Origin: Microcystis panniformis FACHB-1757
GTDB taxonomy: Bacteria > Cyanobacteriota > Cyanobacteriia > Cyanobacteriales > Microcystaceae
DNA: 64,000 nucleotides
Direction: 5' to 3'
NCBI RefSeq assembly: GCF_001264245.1
Contig: NZ_CP011339.1
Location: 5,394,001-5,458,000 of the forward strand
Part shown: one piece after another, positions 37,353 through 46,304 of the stretch
Position numbering within the stretch: the stretch's first letter is position 1
How the letters are laid out: each line of letters starts with the position of its first letter
Notes under the pieces: model-generated
Told to the model about the DNA's origin: nothing
Databases searched by the model: none
What the model saw: the letters and a program-made list of their open reading frames with translations, nothing else
Made by a program: the position numbers and the translations under genes

Positions 37353-37703
37353 ATGTCAATAAAAATCACAGAAATACAAGCCTCCGATGGCGCAAAAATT
37401 TATATGCAGTACGAAGAAGGTGATAGGGAGCAATTGCAAGCAGTAGGATTTTTCGAGGATATAGAAGAAAGAACAAAAAATTTTCAAGCAGGAGTTACTA
37501 ATATTGTTAATGAATATGCACAATTGTTATTAACTTCGATAAAACAGGGAGTTTCCCAAGCCAATCCACCCAGTAAGGTTACTTTAGAATTTGGGTTACA
37601 AGTTGGTGGCGAAACGGGGATTCCTTTGGTGACAAAAGGTTCAGCACAAGCTAATATTAAAGTTGCTATTGAATGGCAATTTAACCAAGATAAGGGAGGT
37701 TAG
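37353..37703 (+). CDS. Trypco1-like (CU044_2847 family) protein
   Basis: A 116-residue protein resembling the trypsin-co-occurring domain 1 family: a beta-rich start (KITEIQASDGAKIYMQ), a helical middle with FQAGVTNIVNEYAQLL, and a C-terminal strand pair (KVTLEFGLQVGGETGIP then ANIKVAIEWQF). Such proteins are typically encoded beside trypsin-like protease and NACHT/STAND proteins in predicted bacterial conflict systems (Kaur, Burroughs, Iyer and Aravind's class). Here the protease-NACHT gene is two genes downstream, with a 1-bp gap to Uma2. Role inferred: sensor or adaptor for the protease. Confidence 0.75.
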   Translation: MSIKITEIQASDGAKIYMQYEEGDREQLQAVGFFEDIEERTKNFQAGVTNIVNEYAQLLLTSIKQGVSQANPPSKVTLEFGLQVGGETGIPLVTKGSAQANIKVAIEWQFNQDKGG

Positions 37704-37704
37704 T

Positions 37705-38292
37705 ATGCAAGTTCAAATCGAAAAACAGTATTACACGCCTGAAGAATATTGTCAGCTAGAAGAAATAGCAGAATACAAAAATGAATATCTAGATGGAGAA
37801 ATTACTCCAATGGTAGGAGCAACTACTAATCATAATCTGATTGCTTTAAATTTCTGTAGGAATTTTCCGACTAAGATTAACAATCAAGATTATTGGGCTT
37901 TTATGAGTGATGTACGGTTATGGATGCCAAGATATCGCTTTTATACTTATCCTGATGTCATGGTGATTAAAGACAAACCATTATATGAAGGAAAAGGCAC
38001 AAACACTGTAACTAATGCGTTAATCGTTGTCGAGGTTTTATCGAAATCAACTAGAGATTATGACCGTACTGATAAGTTTAAGTTTTATCGCTCAATTCCT
38101 GAGTTTAAAGAATATATTTTGATTGATCAATACCGTTATTATGTTGAACAATTTTATCAACAAAATAATGGGGAGTGGTTGTTTAAAGCCTCTGAATCAG
38201 ACAAAGATGCTTTAAGGTTTCATTCTGTGGATTTTCAAATGTCATTGCTGGATATTTATCAACGCATTGATTTTAATTTAACTGAAGAATAA
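37705..38292 (+). CDS. Uma2-family endonuclease, operon copy
   Basis: A 195-residue Uma2/DUF820 protein with NEYLDGEITPMVGA, TYPDVMVIKD, ALIVVEVLSKST and FKFYRSIPEFKEYILID, the full predicted PD-(D/E)XK set. Its ATG follows the Trypco1 stop by one base, and its stop overlaps the start of the trypsin-NACHT-HEAT gene by one base (TAATG). The coupling suggests that the three proteins are made together and that this Uma2 protein is part of the system rather than a random neighbour (inference). Confidence 0.88.
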   Translation: MQVQIEKQYYTPEEYCQLEEIAEYKNEYLDGEITPMVGATTNHNLIALNFCRNFPTKINNQDYWAFMSDVRLWMPRYRFYTYPDVMVIKDKPLYEGKGTNTVTNALIVVEVLSKSTRDYDRTDKFKFYRSIPEFKEYILIDQYRYYVEQFYQQNNGEWLFKASESDKDALRFHSVDFQMSLLDIYQRIDFNLTEE

Positions 38293-41200
38293 TGATTAAA
38301 TCCAATCTCGACTATCTACAAGAATCAATGGTTAAAATCCTCAATGAAAAAGGGGATACGCTGGGTTCTGGGTTTATTATTCGAGAAGATGGTTATCTCA
38401 TTACCTGTCATCACGTTATCTATCTTTTACCCTCTTTAAGAGTAAATTATCAAGGGAAAGAATACGCATCTCAATGGTGTCAAGAATATTCTAATCCAGA
38501 AGTTGATATTGCTATTCTTAAGATTAAGATTGAGAATGCTAAACCTGTGAAGATTGTTAATTTTCAAGCTGGGTTAAATTGCGTCACAGTTTATGGATTT
38601 CCTAGAGAAAAAGAGAAGAATTTTCCAGAAGGATTTGATGTGAATGCCGATAAAATTACTGTCAGTGCGCCTTTAAATCTGCTTTCGACTTATCCTAATA
38701 ATAAGATTGAATATAAGAATCCTTGGAATAAATTACCTGATAAATCTTCTAATTTTCTGACTCACAGAATTAATGCTAAGGTTGATAGGGGTACAAGCGG
38801 AGGTGCTGTTTTTTCGGAAGAATTAGGAGGAGTTTTAGGGGTTATTCAATCGAGTAAAACTGATGAAAGTTATGTGATTCGGTGGGATAATATTTTAGAT
38901 ATTTTAGATAAACTGGGGTTAGAACCTACCAAAAATGCTGTTTGTCGATTTTTAGAAAAAATTCAAGATGAATTTCAATATCTTCAATTCTTTCATACTC
39001 GTCAAAAAATCTCGTTATTAAAGCAATATATTCCTATTGAAGTTACTTTAGAAAGACGCTATAACCATGAGATTGAAACATGGCAAGCTTATACAGGTGA
39101 TGAGGGAACATTAAAGAAAATCTATGCCTTAAAAGGGTTTACTGAGGAACAGCAACGGGAAGAAAACAAAAAAGTACAAGTTGATTGGGAAGAAGCCAAA
39201 GATAAACACAATAAAATGATGATTCTTGCTGATCCTGGAATGGGTAAATCAACTCTTTTAAGGATGGAAGCATTAAAAATTGCTAGGGAAGAATTAGGGA
39301 AGTTAGGTGTTAATACTCCTCAACCCTTCTTAAACAATCGGGAGAAGGTTAAGGTTAAGGATGTGATTCTTCCTTTGTATTTTCGGCTATCTGAGTTAGC
39401 AAATAAATTAGCAGAAAAAAATGATGATATTATTAACATAATACCTCAGTTAATTGATAAAAATTTTCAGATTGAGTCTATTGTCAAACAAAAGCTAGAA
39501 CAGGGAAAATGTGTCTTATTTTTAGATGCTTTAGATGAAGTTTCTTCTATACAACTACATAAACTCAATACAAAACTTGAGAATTTTTTAGATAATTCTC
39601 CTTGTAAAATTTATCTAACTTCTCGCATTGTGGGTTATAGTGGCAAATTTTCAAAGGAAGTCAAAGAGGTAGAAATTGTTCCCTTTACTGATCAAAAGAC
39701 AGCCGAATATATCAAAACCTGGTTTGTTAATGCGGAAGGTTATTTAGAGAATGATTTGGTATCAGCAGCAGGTTTAATTGAGGAGTTGAAAAATAAACCG
39801 CAAATTCAGGGTTTAGCACAAAATCCTTTATTACTTTCTTTAATTTGTAGTCTCTATCAAACTCAGGATTTAATTTTACCAGCAAAACGTAATGAAGTAT
39901 ATAAACAAGCAGTTGATTATATGCTGCGTGATTGGGTAGAAAATAGAAAGCTGGTATCAGTATCAGGCGGAAAGCGGATAGCGAAGATCAGATTATTAGA
40001 GATTGTGGCTTATGAGTTATCTTGTCGAGAAGAAGAAATTTTTATTTTCCAAGAAGAAGACTTTTTTAATGTTTTAGAAAGATATTTACGCCATGAAGAA
40101 GTATCAACAATTTTCCAGCAATCAAATAGTGATGAATTAATGATAGAGTTATGCGAGGAAGATGGGATTATTCAGAAGTTTCATGAAAAAGGAGATCAAT
40201 ATCTATTTTTACATCGCACTTTCCAGGAGTATTTTACTGCTTGTTATCTTCATCAACGAATAAAGAAAAATCAAGAGGATGGAATTGCGTTAGTCAAGGC
40301 GCATTTCTGGGATCATGATTGGCATGAGACGATTATTTTGTTAGCGGGGATGATGTCTGATGCCAGTCTTTTATTAGAAGCAATTTTACAGGAAAAAGAT
40401 GATATTTTTGCAACTTTATTAATACTGGCTAGTAACTGTCTGGCGGAAAGTAAAAATATTCAAGATTCTCTGATTAATCAGATAGTCGATAAGCTTTATA
40501 ATGTGTGGCAGCGTGATTTTAGTTTAGAGTATATCAACAAGACAATGGTGACATTAGGGAAGACTTTTCCCGTGATGAGAAGACGATTAGAAAACGCACT
40601 TAAGGATTTACCTTGGTATGTCAGAGATAGTAAATTTAGTGCAGCAGGATTGTTAGGTGAAATCGGCAATCCTGAATCAATACCTGCTTTAAGTGCGGCA
40701 TTAGATGATTCGGAAAAGAGAATTAAAGGTTATGCAGAAGACGATATAAAAGAAATAAAGAGAGAACGTAAACCTATACCAGATTTTGAATTAGATTTGC
40801 ATAAAGAAAAACTATTCAGAGGTTGGGCATTAAAAGCATTAGGAGAAATTGGCAATTCTGAAGCATTACCAACTATTATTCGGGCGTTAAATTATTCAGA
40901 TTGGTTTAGAGATAATGCTGCAATAATTTTAGGAAAAATGAACAGAAAGCAAGCTTTAGCTTTACCCTCTTTAATTTCAACACTATCTGATTCTGAAAAA
41001 AGTGTTAGATTTTGGGGGGTAAAAGCTTTAGGTGAAATTGGTGTTGGTAATTCGGAAACAATACAAGCTTTGATTACAGCACTCAATGATGTGAAAACTA
41101 GAGGGAATGCAGTAGAAGCGTTAAGTAAAATTAACAATTCAGCAGTAGTATCAGCTTTAATCGAGACAATTAAAAATTCAGATGGGGATTTCAGAAGTTA

Positions 41201-42695
41201 TGCAGCAGTAGCTTTAGGTAAGATTACTAACCCAGATGCAGTACCAGTGTTAATAGAAGCAGTGAATCATTCAGCTTTTCATGTTTATATTAGATACTCT
41301 GCGGTACAAGCTTTAGGTAATATTGGCAACCCAGAAGCCGTGTCTGCTTTAATTGCGGTGCTGAATGATTCAGAAATAAATGATATATATTATGCAGCAG
41401 ATGAACTTGTCAGAAATAAGGCAGTAGAAGCATTAAGTAAAATTGGAACTCCACAAGCGGTGTCAGGTTTAATTGAGGCACTAGCACTTAAGAATCCTTA
41501 TCAGAAAGTCGCAGGTAAAGCGGCGGAAGCTTTATTAAATATTGGCACTGAGGAAGCCTACTTAGGTTTAATGACAGCACTTAATCATTTAGATGAAAAT
41601 GTTAGGAAATATGCGGTAGAAGCGTTAGGAGAAATTAACAACATTGGCAGCACAGCAGCGATGCCTATTTTAATCGAGGCACTAAATAATCCTTATCAGG
41701 AAGTTAGAAGCTATGCAACGATGATTTTCGCAAAATTTCCTTCGGGATTGGTGGTTATTCCAGAATCTAGACAAGCTTTTATTGTTGCGTCGCTTAATGA
41801 TTCAGATAAGACTGGTAGAGACTGTGTAGAAACCGCTTTAAGCTTGCTTCTTAATCCAGAAGAAGTATTAGCTTTAATGACAGCATTAACCAATTCAGAT
41901 GAAACTGTCAGAAGTAATGCCATGGAATCTTTGGGCGAAACATTAGACAAAATTGGCAACCCAGAAACGATGTCAGGTTTAAGTATGGCACTAGAGGATT
42001 CCAATAATCTTCTCAGATGCTATTCGGCAATATTATTAACAGTTTATTTAAAAGGAAAAGGTAATCCAGAAGCTTTACCAATTTTAATCAAAGCACTTAA
42101 TCATTCAGACAAGTATCTTAGACGCATGGCTGTAAGTGGTTTAGGTGAGAGCGACAATCCAGAAGTAGTGCCAGCTTTAATTATGATGCTAAATGATTCG
42201 GATTATGATGTCAGAGGCAGAGCAGTAATGGCTTTAGCAAATATCAGTCATCCAAAAGCGATACCAGCCTTAATTGAAGCTTTGAATGATGTAAATAAAT
42301 ATGTCAGATTTATGTCAGCAGATGCTCTAAGCAAAATAGGCAATTTAGAAGTGATACCAACTTTAATTGAGGGGTTAAATGATTCAGAAGAGATTTTTAG
42401 ATTGCCCACGATTTGGATGGTAATTCATTTAAGTAGGATAGACAATTATATATTGATACCAGTTTTAATTGAAGCACTGAATAACTCCGATAAGAATGTC
42501 AGAGCGTTAGCAGCACAAACTTTAGGAAATATCGGCAACTCGGAAGCAATACAAGCTTTAATTGAGACATTAAATGATGAAGATGATCAGGTTCAATACA
42601 TTGCTCAACTCGCTTTAAGCCAAATAGGCAATTCAGAAACAATATCAGCTTTAATCGATGTAATAAAGTATTCAGAGCATGATGCCAGATGGTAA
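38292..42695 (+). CDS. Trypsin-NACHT-HEAT conflict protein, 5' part (interrupted by IS630)
   Basis: Residues 1-230 form a trypsin-like protease: H41 (LITCHHVI), D72 (PEVDIAIL) and S168 (GTSGGAVF). A NACHT/STAND ATPase follows, with Walker A DPGMGKST near residues 314-321 and Walker B CVLFLDALDEVS near 407-418, ending in LFLHRTFQEYFTACYL (near 640). From about 790 onwards there are some twenty HEAT/PBS-lyase repeats of the type NPEAVSALIAVLNDSE...VRxxAVEALGxIG. The frame stops at 42695 only because of the IS630 insertion; the remainder is at 43781-44201. The architecture suggests repeat-based sensing, NTP-driven switching and proteolysis. The truncated 1467-residue product keeps all catalytic parts. 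Confidence 0.9.
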   Translation: MIKSNLDYLQESMVKILNEKGDTLGSGFIIREDGYLITCHHVIYLLPSLRVNYQGKEYASQWCQEYSNPEVDIAILKIKIENAKPVKIVNFQAGLNCVTVYGFPREKEKNFPEGFDVNADKITVSAPLNLLSTYPNNKIEYKNPWNKLPDKSSNFLTHRINAKVDRGTSGGAVFSEELGGVLGVIQSSKTDESYVIRWDNILDILDKLGLEPTKNAVCRFLEKIQDEFQYLQFFHTRQKISLLKQYIPIEVTLERRYNHEIETWQAYTGDEGTLKKIYALKGFTEEQQREENKKVQVDWEEAKDKHNKMMILADPGMGKSTLLRMEALKIAREELGKLGVNTPQPFLNNREKVKVKDVILPLYFRLSELANKLAEKNDDIINIIPQLIDKNFQIESIVKQKLEQGKCVLFLDALDEVSSIQLHKLNTKLENFLDNSPCKIYLTSRIVGYSGKFSKEVKEVEIVPFTDQKTAEYIKTWFVNAEGYLENDLVSAAGLIEELKNKPQIQGLAQNPLLLSLICSLYQTQDLILPAKRNEVYKQAVDYMLRDWVENRKLVSVSGGKRIAKIRLLEIVAYELSCREEEIFIFQEEDFFNVLERYLRHEEVSTIFQQSNSDELMIELCEEDGIIQKFHEKGDQYLFLHRTFQEYFTACYLHQRIKKNQEDGIALVKAHFWDHDWHETIILLAGMMSDASLLLEAILQEKDDIFATLLILASNCLAESKNIQDSLINQIVDKLYNVWQRDFSLEYINKTMVTLGKTFPVMRRRLENALKDLPWYVRDSKFSAAGLLGEIGNPESIPALSAALDDSEKRIKGYAEDDIKEIKRERKPIPDFELDLHKEKLFRGWALKALGEIGNSEALPTIIRALNYSDWFRDNAAIILGKMNRKQALALPSLISTLSDSEKSVRFWGVKALGEIGVGNSETIQALITALNDVKTRGNAVEALSKINNSAVVSALIETIKNSDGDFRSYAAVALGKITNPDAVPVLIEAVNHSAFHVYIRYSAVQALGNIGNPEAVSALIAVLNDSEINDIYYAADELVRNKAVEALSKIGTPQAVSGLIEALALKNPYQKVAGKAAEALLNIGTEEAYLGLMTALNHLDENVRKYAVEALGEINNIGSTAAMPILIEALNNPYQEVRSYATMIFAKFPSGLVVIPESRQAFIVASLNDSDKTGRDCVETALSLLLNPEEVLALMTALTNSDETVRSNAMESLGETLDKIGNPETMSGLSMALEDSNNLLRCYSAILLTVYLKGKGNPEALPILIKALNHSDKYLRRMAVSGLGESDNPEVVPALIMMLNDSDYDVRGRAVMALANISHPKAIPALIEALNDVNKYVRFMSADALSKIGNLEVIPTLIEGLNDSEEIFRLPTIWMVIHLSRIDNYILIPVLIEALNNSDKNVRALAAQTLGNIGNSEAIQALIETLNDEDDQVQYIAQLALSQIGNSETISALIDVIKYSEHDARW

Positions 42696-43778
42696 GTAGT
42701 CATGCAAAATTAATTACCCAAATAAAAAATTAAGAAGTATAATACATAAAAAAACGAAGCAGCAGGAAAATACAATGAGATTGATTAGAGACCTAAACCC
42801 CGAGAGCCAGAAAATGCTAGAGAGAATTTATCGAGCTAGTAAACATCATCAAGTAAGAGAGCGAGCGAAATGTATACTCTTAAGTTTTCAGGGAACCACG
42901 ATAGAAGAATTGAGCGGAATATTTGGAGTTACGAGAAAGACCATCTATAATTGGTTGACGGCCTGGGAAGATAGAAAACTAATTGGTTTTTATAATCGTC
43001 GAGGAAGAGGGAGAAAACCTAAATTGACAGAAGCACAAGGTCAACAAGTTATTGACTGGGTAAAAGAAGAACCGAAAAGCTTAAAAAAAATCCAGATAAA
43101 AATTGTAGAAGAATGGAAATTAACCGTAAGCAAAGACACGATAAAAAGACTCATAAAAAAAATCAACATGAGGTGGAAAAGGGTGAGAAGAGGGGTCGCC
43201 AAAACCCCTGATGAGTGGGAGCTTGAGGTCAAACTACCTATTTTAGAAGAACTAAAAAAACAGGAAAAAAGAGGAGAGATTGAGATAGGATATTTGGATG
43301 AAATGGGATGGGATTCAAAGCCTTGTATTCCTTACGCTTGGCAAGAAGAAAAAACCACGATAAAGTTACCACCAATTGAAGGTAAAAGACTAAATATTTT
43401 AGGAATAATGAAACGAGATAATCAATTATTTTATGAGACACAGGTCGGAACGGTTACTAGCGAGATAGTTATTAATTTTCTGGATAAATATTGCCAAAAT
43501 ATACAGAAAAAAACCGTCATAATAATTGACCAAGCTTCCATTCATACCAGCGAGGCATTTATGGAGAAACTTGAGGAATGGGAAAAGAAAAACTTGAAAA
43601 TATTTTGGTTGCCCACTTATTCACCTCATTTAAATTTAATTGAAATATTATGGAGATTTTTAAAATATGAATGGATTGAATTTAGCGCCTATAAAGACCG
43701 AAAGAGCCTCCTCGCTTACGTTAAAAAAGTGCTGGACAATTTTGGAGGCGAGTATGTAATTAATTTTGCCTAGGTACT
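42695..43778 (+). mobile_element. IS630-family insertion sequence
   Basis: A 1084-bp element bounded by inverted ends (AGTAGTCATGCAAAATTAAT and ATTAATTTTGCCTAGGTACT) with TA on both sides (42693-42694 and 43779-43780), the classic IS630/Tc1 target duplication. Deleting the element and one TA rejoins the codons for DARW and YAKTALIDIG in frame. Short derivatives of the same ends are at 22076-22166 and 58114-58214. Confidence 0.95.
42775..43773 (+). CDS. IS630-family DDE transposase
   Basis: A 332-residue transposase: N-terminal helix-turn-helix (IEELSGIFGVTRKTIYNWL), then the DDE catalytic domain with D in IGYLDEMGWD (near residue 176), D in VIIIDQASIHTS (near 250) and E in HLNLIEILWRFLKYEW (near 288). 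The single frame is intact with no frameshift, so it is probably active and able to mobilise the related MITEs. Confidence 0.95.
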   Translation: MRLIRDLNPESQKMLERIYRASKHHQVRERAKCILLSFQGTTIEELSGIFGVTRKTIYNWLTAWEDRKLIGFYNRRGRGRKPKLTEAQGQQVIDWVKEEPKSLKKIQIKIVEEWKLTVSKDTIKRLIKKINMRWKRVRRGVAKTPDEWELEVKLPILEELKKQEKRGEIEIGYLDEMGWDSKPCIPYAWQEEKTTIKLPPIEGKRLNILGIMKRDNQLFYETQVGTVTSEIVINFLDKYCQNIQKKTVIIIDQASIHTSEAFMEKLEEWEKKNLKIFWLPTYSPHLNLIEILWRFLKYEWIEFSAYKDRKSLLAYVKKVLDNFGGEYVINFA

Positions 43779-43780
43779 TA

Positions 43781-44201
43781 TGCAAAAACAGCTTTAATTG
43801 ATATTGGTAACTCAGAAGTAGTGTCAGCTTTAATTGTGGCACTGAAAGATTCAAATAAGTATGTCAGAAGTTTGGCGGCAGAAGCGTTAGGTGAGATAGG
43901 CAACCCAGAAGCAGTAACAGCTTTAACTGAAGCACTGACAGAGGCAGATGATTATGTTTTAGAATTCGTAGCAGAAGCATTAGAAAAGATGGGCGACTTA
44001 AGAACCTTGAAACAAATTATTTATCGTTGGGATATTGATATTTATGAATCTAATATTTTTCAGCTTGCCAGAAAACTTGCCATCCGCTATCGCAAAACTA
44101 AAAACTCAGTTATTCCAGTTTATCGTCAGCGATTTAGATTTCTCGTAAAGCGCATTAGAGGAATTATTGTTATGTTAATCTCATCATTAAGAGACAAATA
44201 A
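43781..44201 (+). pseudogene. 3' part of the trypsin-NACHT-HEAT gene
   Basis: One hundred and thirty-nine codons after the IS630, opening AKTALIDIGNSEVVSALI and continuing with two to three HEAT repeats (KYVRSLAAEALGEIGNPEAV) and a basic C-terminal tail (YRQRFRFLVKRIRG). Joined to 38292-42694 it gives 1608 codons with no internal stop. The basic hydrophobic tail could contact membrane or nucleic acid (inference). It has no start signal of its own except an internal ATG at 43821. Confidence 0.9.
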
Positions 44202-44316
44202 AATCGTGACTATTGCAGACTCGCAATTCCCACCCAGAAAGCCAAGCCGAAACCTGACTTGATGGTTTATCCTGAAAGAATGGAGAAGACGATAAAACAC
44301 TTGAGTAAAAAGATAC

Positions 44317-44504
44317 GGTTCTTCGGTTTGTCTTATGCAATGGACGGGGGTTATAAGGAATGAAACCCTTATATAGACAGACATTGCTGCGATTTTTATC
44401 AATTGTTTTTGATCTAGAGCGAACTAATTAATTAAATCTCTTGCCAGATAAAGATTTAGTCGATTTATGCCACCCGCTCGAACCATACCAAGTAACGACG
44501 AACC
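44317..44504 (+). repeat. Direct repeat R, copy 2 (after the intact unit)
   Basis: About 188 bp matching 36947-37130 in the same orientation. Here an open stretch LLPDKDLVDLCHPLE continues to about 44563 (ending WQRIKD), suggesting that the repeat is the remains of the next gene of the ancestral unit. The rest of 44202-44665 has no supported gene. Confidence 0.85.
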
Positions 44505-44665
44505 TTTTTAACAAGCTTTATCAATCTATTCATAATAAATATTGGCAGAGGATTAAAGATTAGTTATTGTGACTAACTCTTTTGATTAGAAAAAGATAAA
44601 CTTGAGAATCTTCAGTCAAATTTATTGAATCAAAATCAGCTGTACTTAATTTAAATGAATCAACC

Positions 44666-44902
44666 CTAGTGGTTGGGGGGGCGGCGTGGTACTTCTAAAT
44701 ATACTCGATTGCCTAATATTGACAAATCTCTGACTAGATTATACTCTGTCTGATTGATTCTGTCCAAGGTTTGATGGCAATTCGGACATTCAATTGTTTC
44801 ATTTAAAAGAGCGAGCTTTAGGAAAATTGTCTGAGCAATTTTTTGATAATTGACCACTGTTACATTTGGTAAATCGAGGAGTTGATCAAAATTTATCCAC
44901 AT
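44666..44902 (-). pseudogene. ISL3-family transposase N-terminal fragment
   Basis: Only the first 73 or so residues remain: MWINFDQLLDLPNVTVVNY and a zinc-finger start CPNCHQTL followed by DLSILGNRVYLEVPRR, typical of ISL3 transposases. The frame is cut at about 44685 and the rest of the element is gone. The intact outer end of the element is at 44939-44961. Confidence 0.85.
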
Positions 44903-44938
44903 AACCCACCTCCTGTCCTGTATTATTATTATACCATC

Positions 44939-44961
44939 CTCACACAGAACCTAGAAGAGCC
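44939..44961 (-). mobile_element. ISL3 terminal inverted repeat
   Basis: GGCTCTTCTAGGTTCTGTGTGAG on the minus strand, 37 bp before the transposase start. The same end bounds the MITE at 54204-54335. Confidence 0.75.
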
Positions 44962-45004
44962 AAGAGCGCACTTCCCATATTTCCCAAAACGCCATTACTC
45001 CGTT

Positions 45005-45416
45005 CTATATCCTAAAAAGCGAACGCTCTCCAGCATCAAAATGATCTGGTCATGGTGAGTATTTCATAAATTCCCATTTGTTTCATCACAATCATTGAGA
45101 CACAATCAGTCAGGCTATAGCCTTTGTCTAGACGGTTGGCATAAAGTTCTACACCTGATTGAATTAAATAAGAATCAAGGCTAATAATTTGCAGATTTGG
45201 AGAGGTTTGGATTTGGCGATAGAAATTGACGACACCTTGTTTCATGGGTTGATCAAATTTAGCAAAAAAGTTAAGATATTCCACCAAGACTAAATCGGTT
45301 GTAATTAAAGAATAATCTTGAATTAACCTACTAAAAGCTCGCACTTGTCTATGCCATTGATCTTTAGCACGAACCAAGGCAACCCAATAAAATGTGTCGG
45401 CGAAGAGGGTCGGCAT
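45005..45416 (-). pseudogene. PIN-domain (VapC-type) toxin with C-terminal frameshift
   Basis: A PIN ribonuclease-like toxin: D7 (LFADTFYW), E46 (VEYLNFF) and D104 (YSLTDCVSM) are in place. The open frame stops at 45036 after EILTMTRSF, but the next frame reads DHFDAGERSLFRI to a TAG at 45005, which fits the usual family ending with the last acidic residue; one extra base near 45047-45055 explains it. The product may have reduced activity. It overlaps its antitoxin gene by one base. Confidence 0.75.
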
Positions 45417-45658
45417 TATTTTTGAGGAGAATTGCCATAAAGATAGTAATCCAAGTTGGCCGCCGCATCGGTGGGGATCTGGTCAAAGGATTCTTCGGGA
45501 ATGGTGGCAATTATTTCATCGGCGATTTCCCAAATTGGTTTGTTATTTTGCGGTGAAGGGGCGGGAGTTTTATGGGAGAGTATCAATTCTAAGCAGGATT
45601 GGATTAGAGATTCGGGAGCTTGTTCGATTTCCTGGAGGAGTTGTTCTTTGGCTGTCAT
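45416..45658 (-). CDS. Antitoxin partner of the PIN toxin
   Basis: An 80-residue acidic protein (MTAKEQLLQEIEQAPESLIQ ... DYYLYGNSPQK) resembling antitoxins that pair with PIN toxins in cyanobacteria. The N-terminal half is a helical dimerisation-type segment and the C-terminal half is disordered and acidic. The TAATG overlap with the toxin start is typical of toxin-antitoxin operons. Binding to DNA or the toxin is inferred. Confidence 0.8.
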   Translation of the reverse strand: MTAKEQLLQEIEQAPESLIQSCLELILSHKTPAPSPQNNKPIWEIADEIIATIPEESFDQIPTDAAANLDYYLYGNSPQK

Positions 45659-45740
45659 GGCTGCTTTGGGATGGGGGGATACTCGACATTGTAGCGATCT
45701 CTATTATAAACAGTTGAAAAAAAGTAATTGCCTTGATTTT

Positions 45741-46040
45741 TTAGGGGTTTTCAAAGAAAAAAGCTTCTAAATCTCGCTCTACTTTGATAAAACGCATGAT
45801 TTCTAGCCCTTGCTCAGTTAAGCGATAGAAAATAATGTAGTTTTTCATCGGTAAGCCACGCAAATAGGGACGAATCTCTCGATAACTGCGCCCCATTAGC
45901 GGAAATTGGCTAAGATAACGACATTTTTTGCTAAACTCCTCCAAAAATTTCTCACCCGCACTAATGTTAGTATTAGCCAAATAATCAAGAATTTGTTCCA
46001 TATCTCGAAGGGCTTCAGTCGAAATTATGTATTGATTCAT
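45741..46040 (-). CDS. ParE/RelE-superfamily toxin
   Basis: A 99-residue toxin of the ParE branch: helical hairpin start (TEALRDMEQILDYLA), the conserved FPLMGRSYREIRPYLRGLPM segment and the strand KNYIIFYRLTEQGLEIMRF. ParE toxins poison gyrase; RelE toxins cut mRNA. The sequence favours ParE. It follows the antitoxin gene by 6 bp. Confidence 0.88.
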   Translation of the reverse strand: MNQYIISTEALRDMEQILDYLANTNISAGEKFLEEFSKKCRYLSQFPLMGRSYREIRPYLRGLPMKNYIIFYRLTEQGLEIMRFIKVERDLEAFFFENP

Positions 46041-46046
46041 GAATAT

Positions 46047-46304
46047 TTAAGCTTCACAGTTTTTTGGAAGTCTTGCTTTAAGTTGAGCGATTGCGGTTTC
46101 TCCGTCAATTCCTTCGCCTTGATCTAATTGTTCGGCGGCAATATCAATTTTTTGGCCAACTTCTTCTGCCCATTGTTGATATTGATCGCGTTTGCTGAGT
46201 AATTGTAAGGCTTCGGCAATGATTTCATCTGGATTGGCATAACGCCCTGTATCTAGTTTGGCTTCGATCAGCTTTTGGTGTTCGGGCTTTAGGGTTAATT
46301 TCAT
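46047..46304 (-). CDS. ParD-family ribbon-helix-helix antitoxin
   Basis: An 85-residue antitoxin with the RHH start MKLTLKPEHQKLIEAKLDTG and RYANPDEIIAEALQLLSKRD, then an acidic C-terminal tail for toxin binding. The ATG at 46304 is chosen because a TATAAT-like sequence overlaps the upstream ATG at 46331, which would otherwise add nine residues; 46361 is less likely. It probably autoregulates the operon. Upstream, 46362-46730 holds no gene I can support. Confidence 0.85.
   Translation of the reverse strand: MKLTLKPEHQKLIEAKLDTGRYANPDEIIAEALQLLSKRDQYQQWAEEVGQKIDIAAEQLDQGEGIDGETAIAQLKARLPKNCEA

Noticed and set aside
37165..37359. 64-codon minus-strand open frame between repeat R and the Trypco1 gene
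   Set aside because: No family resemblance, it overlaps the start of the Trypco1 gene on the other strand, and no start signal is seen; it may be a decayed fragment.
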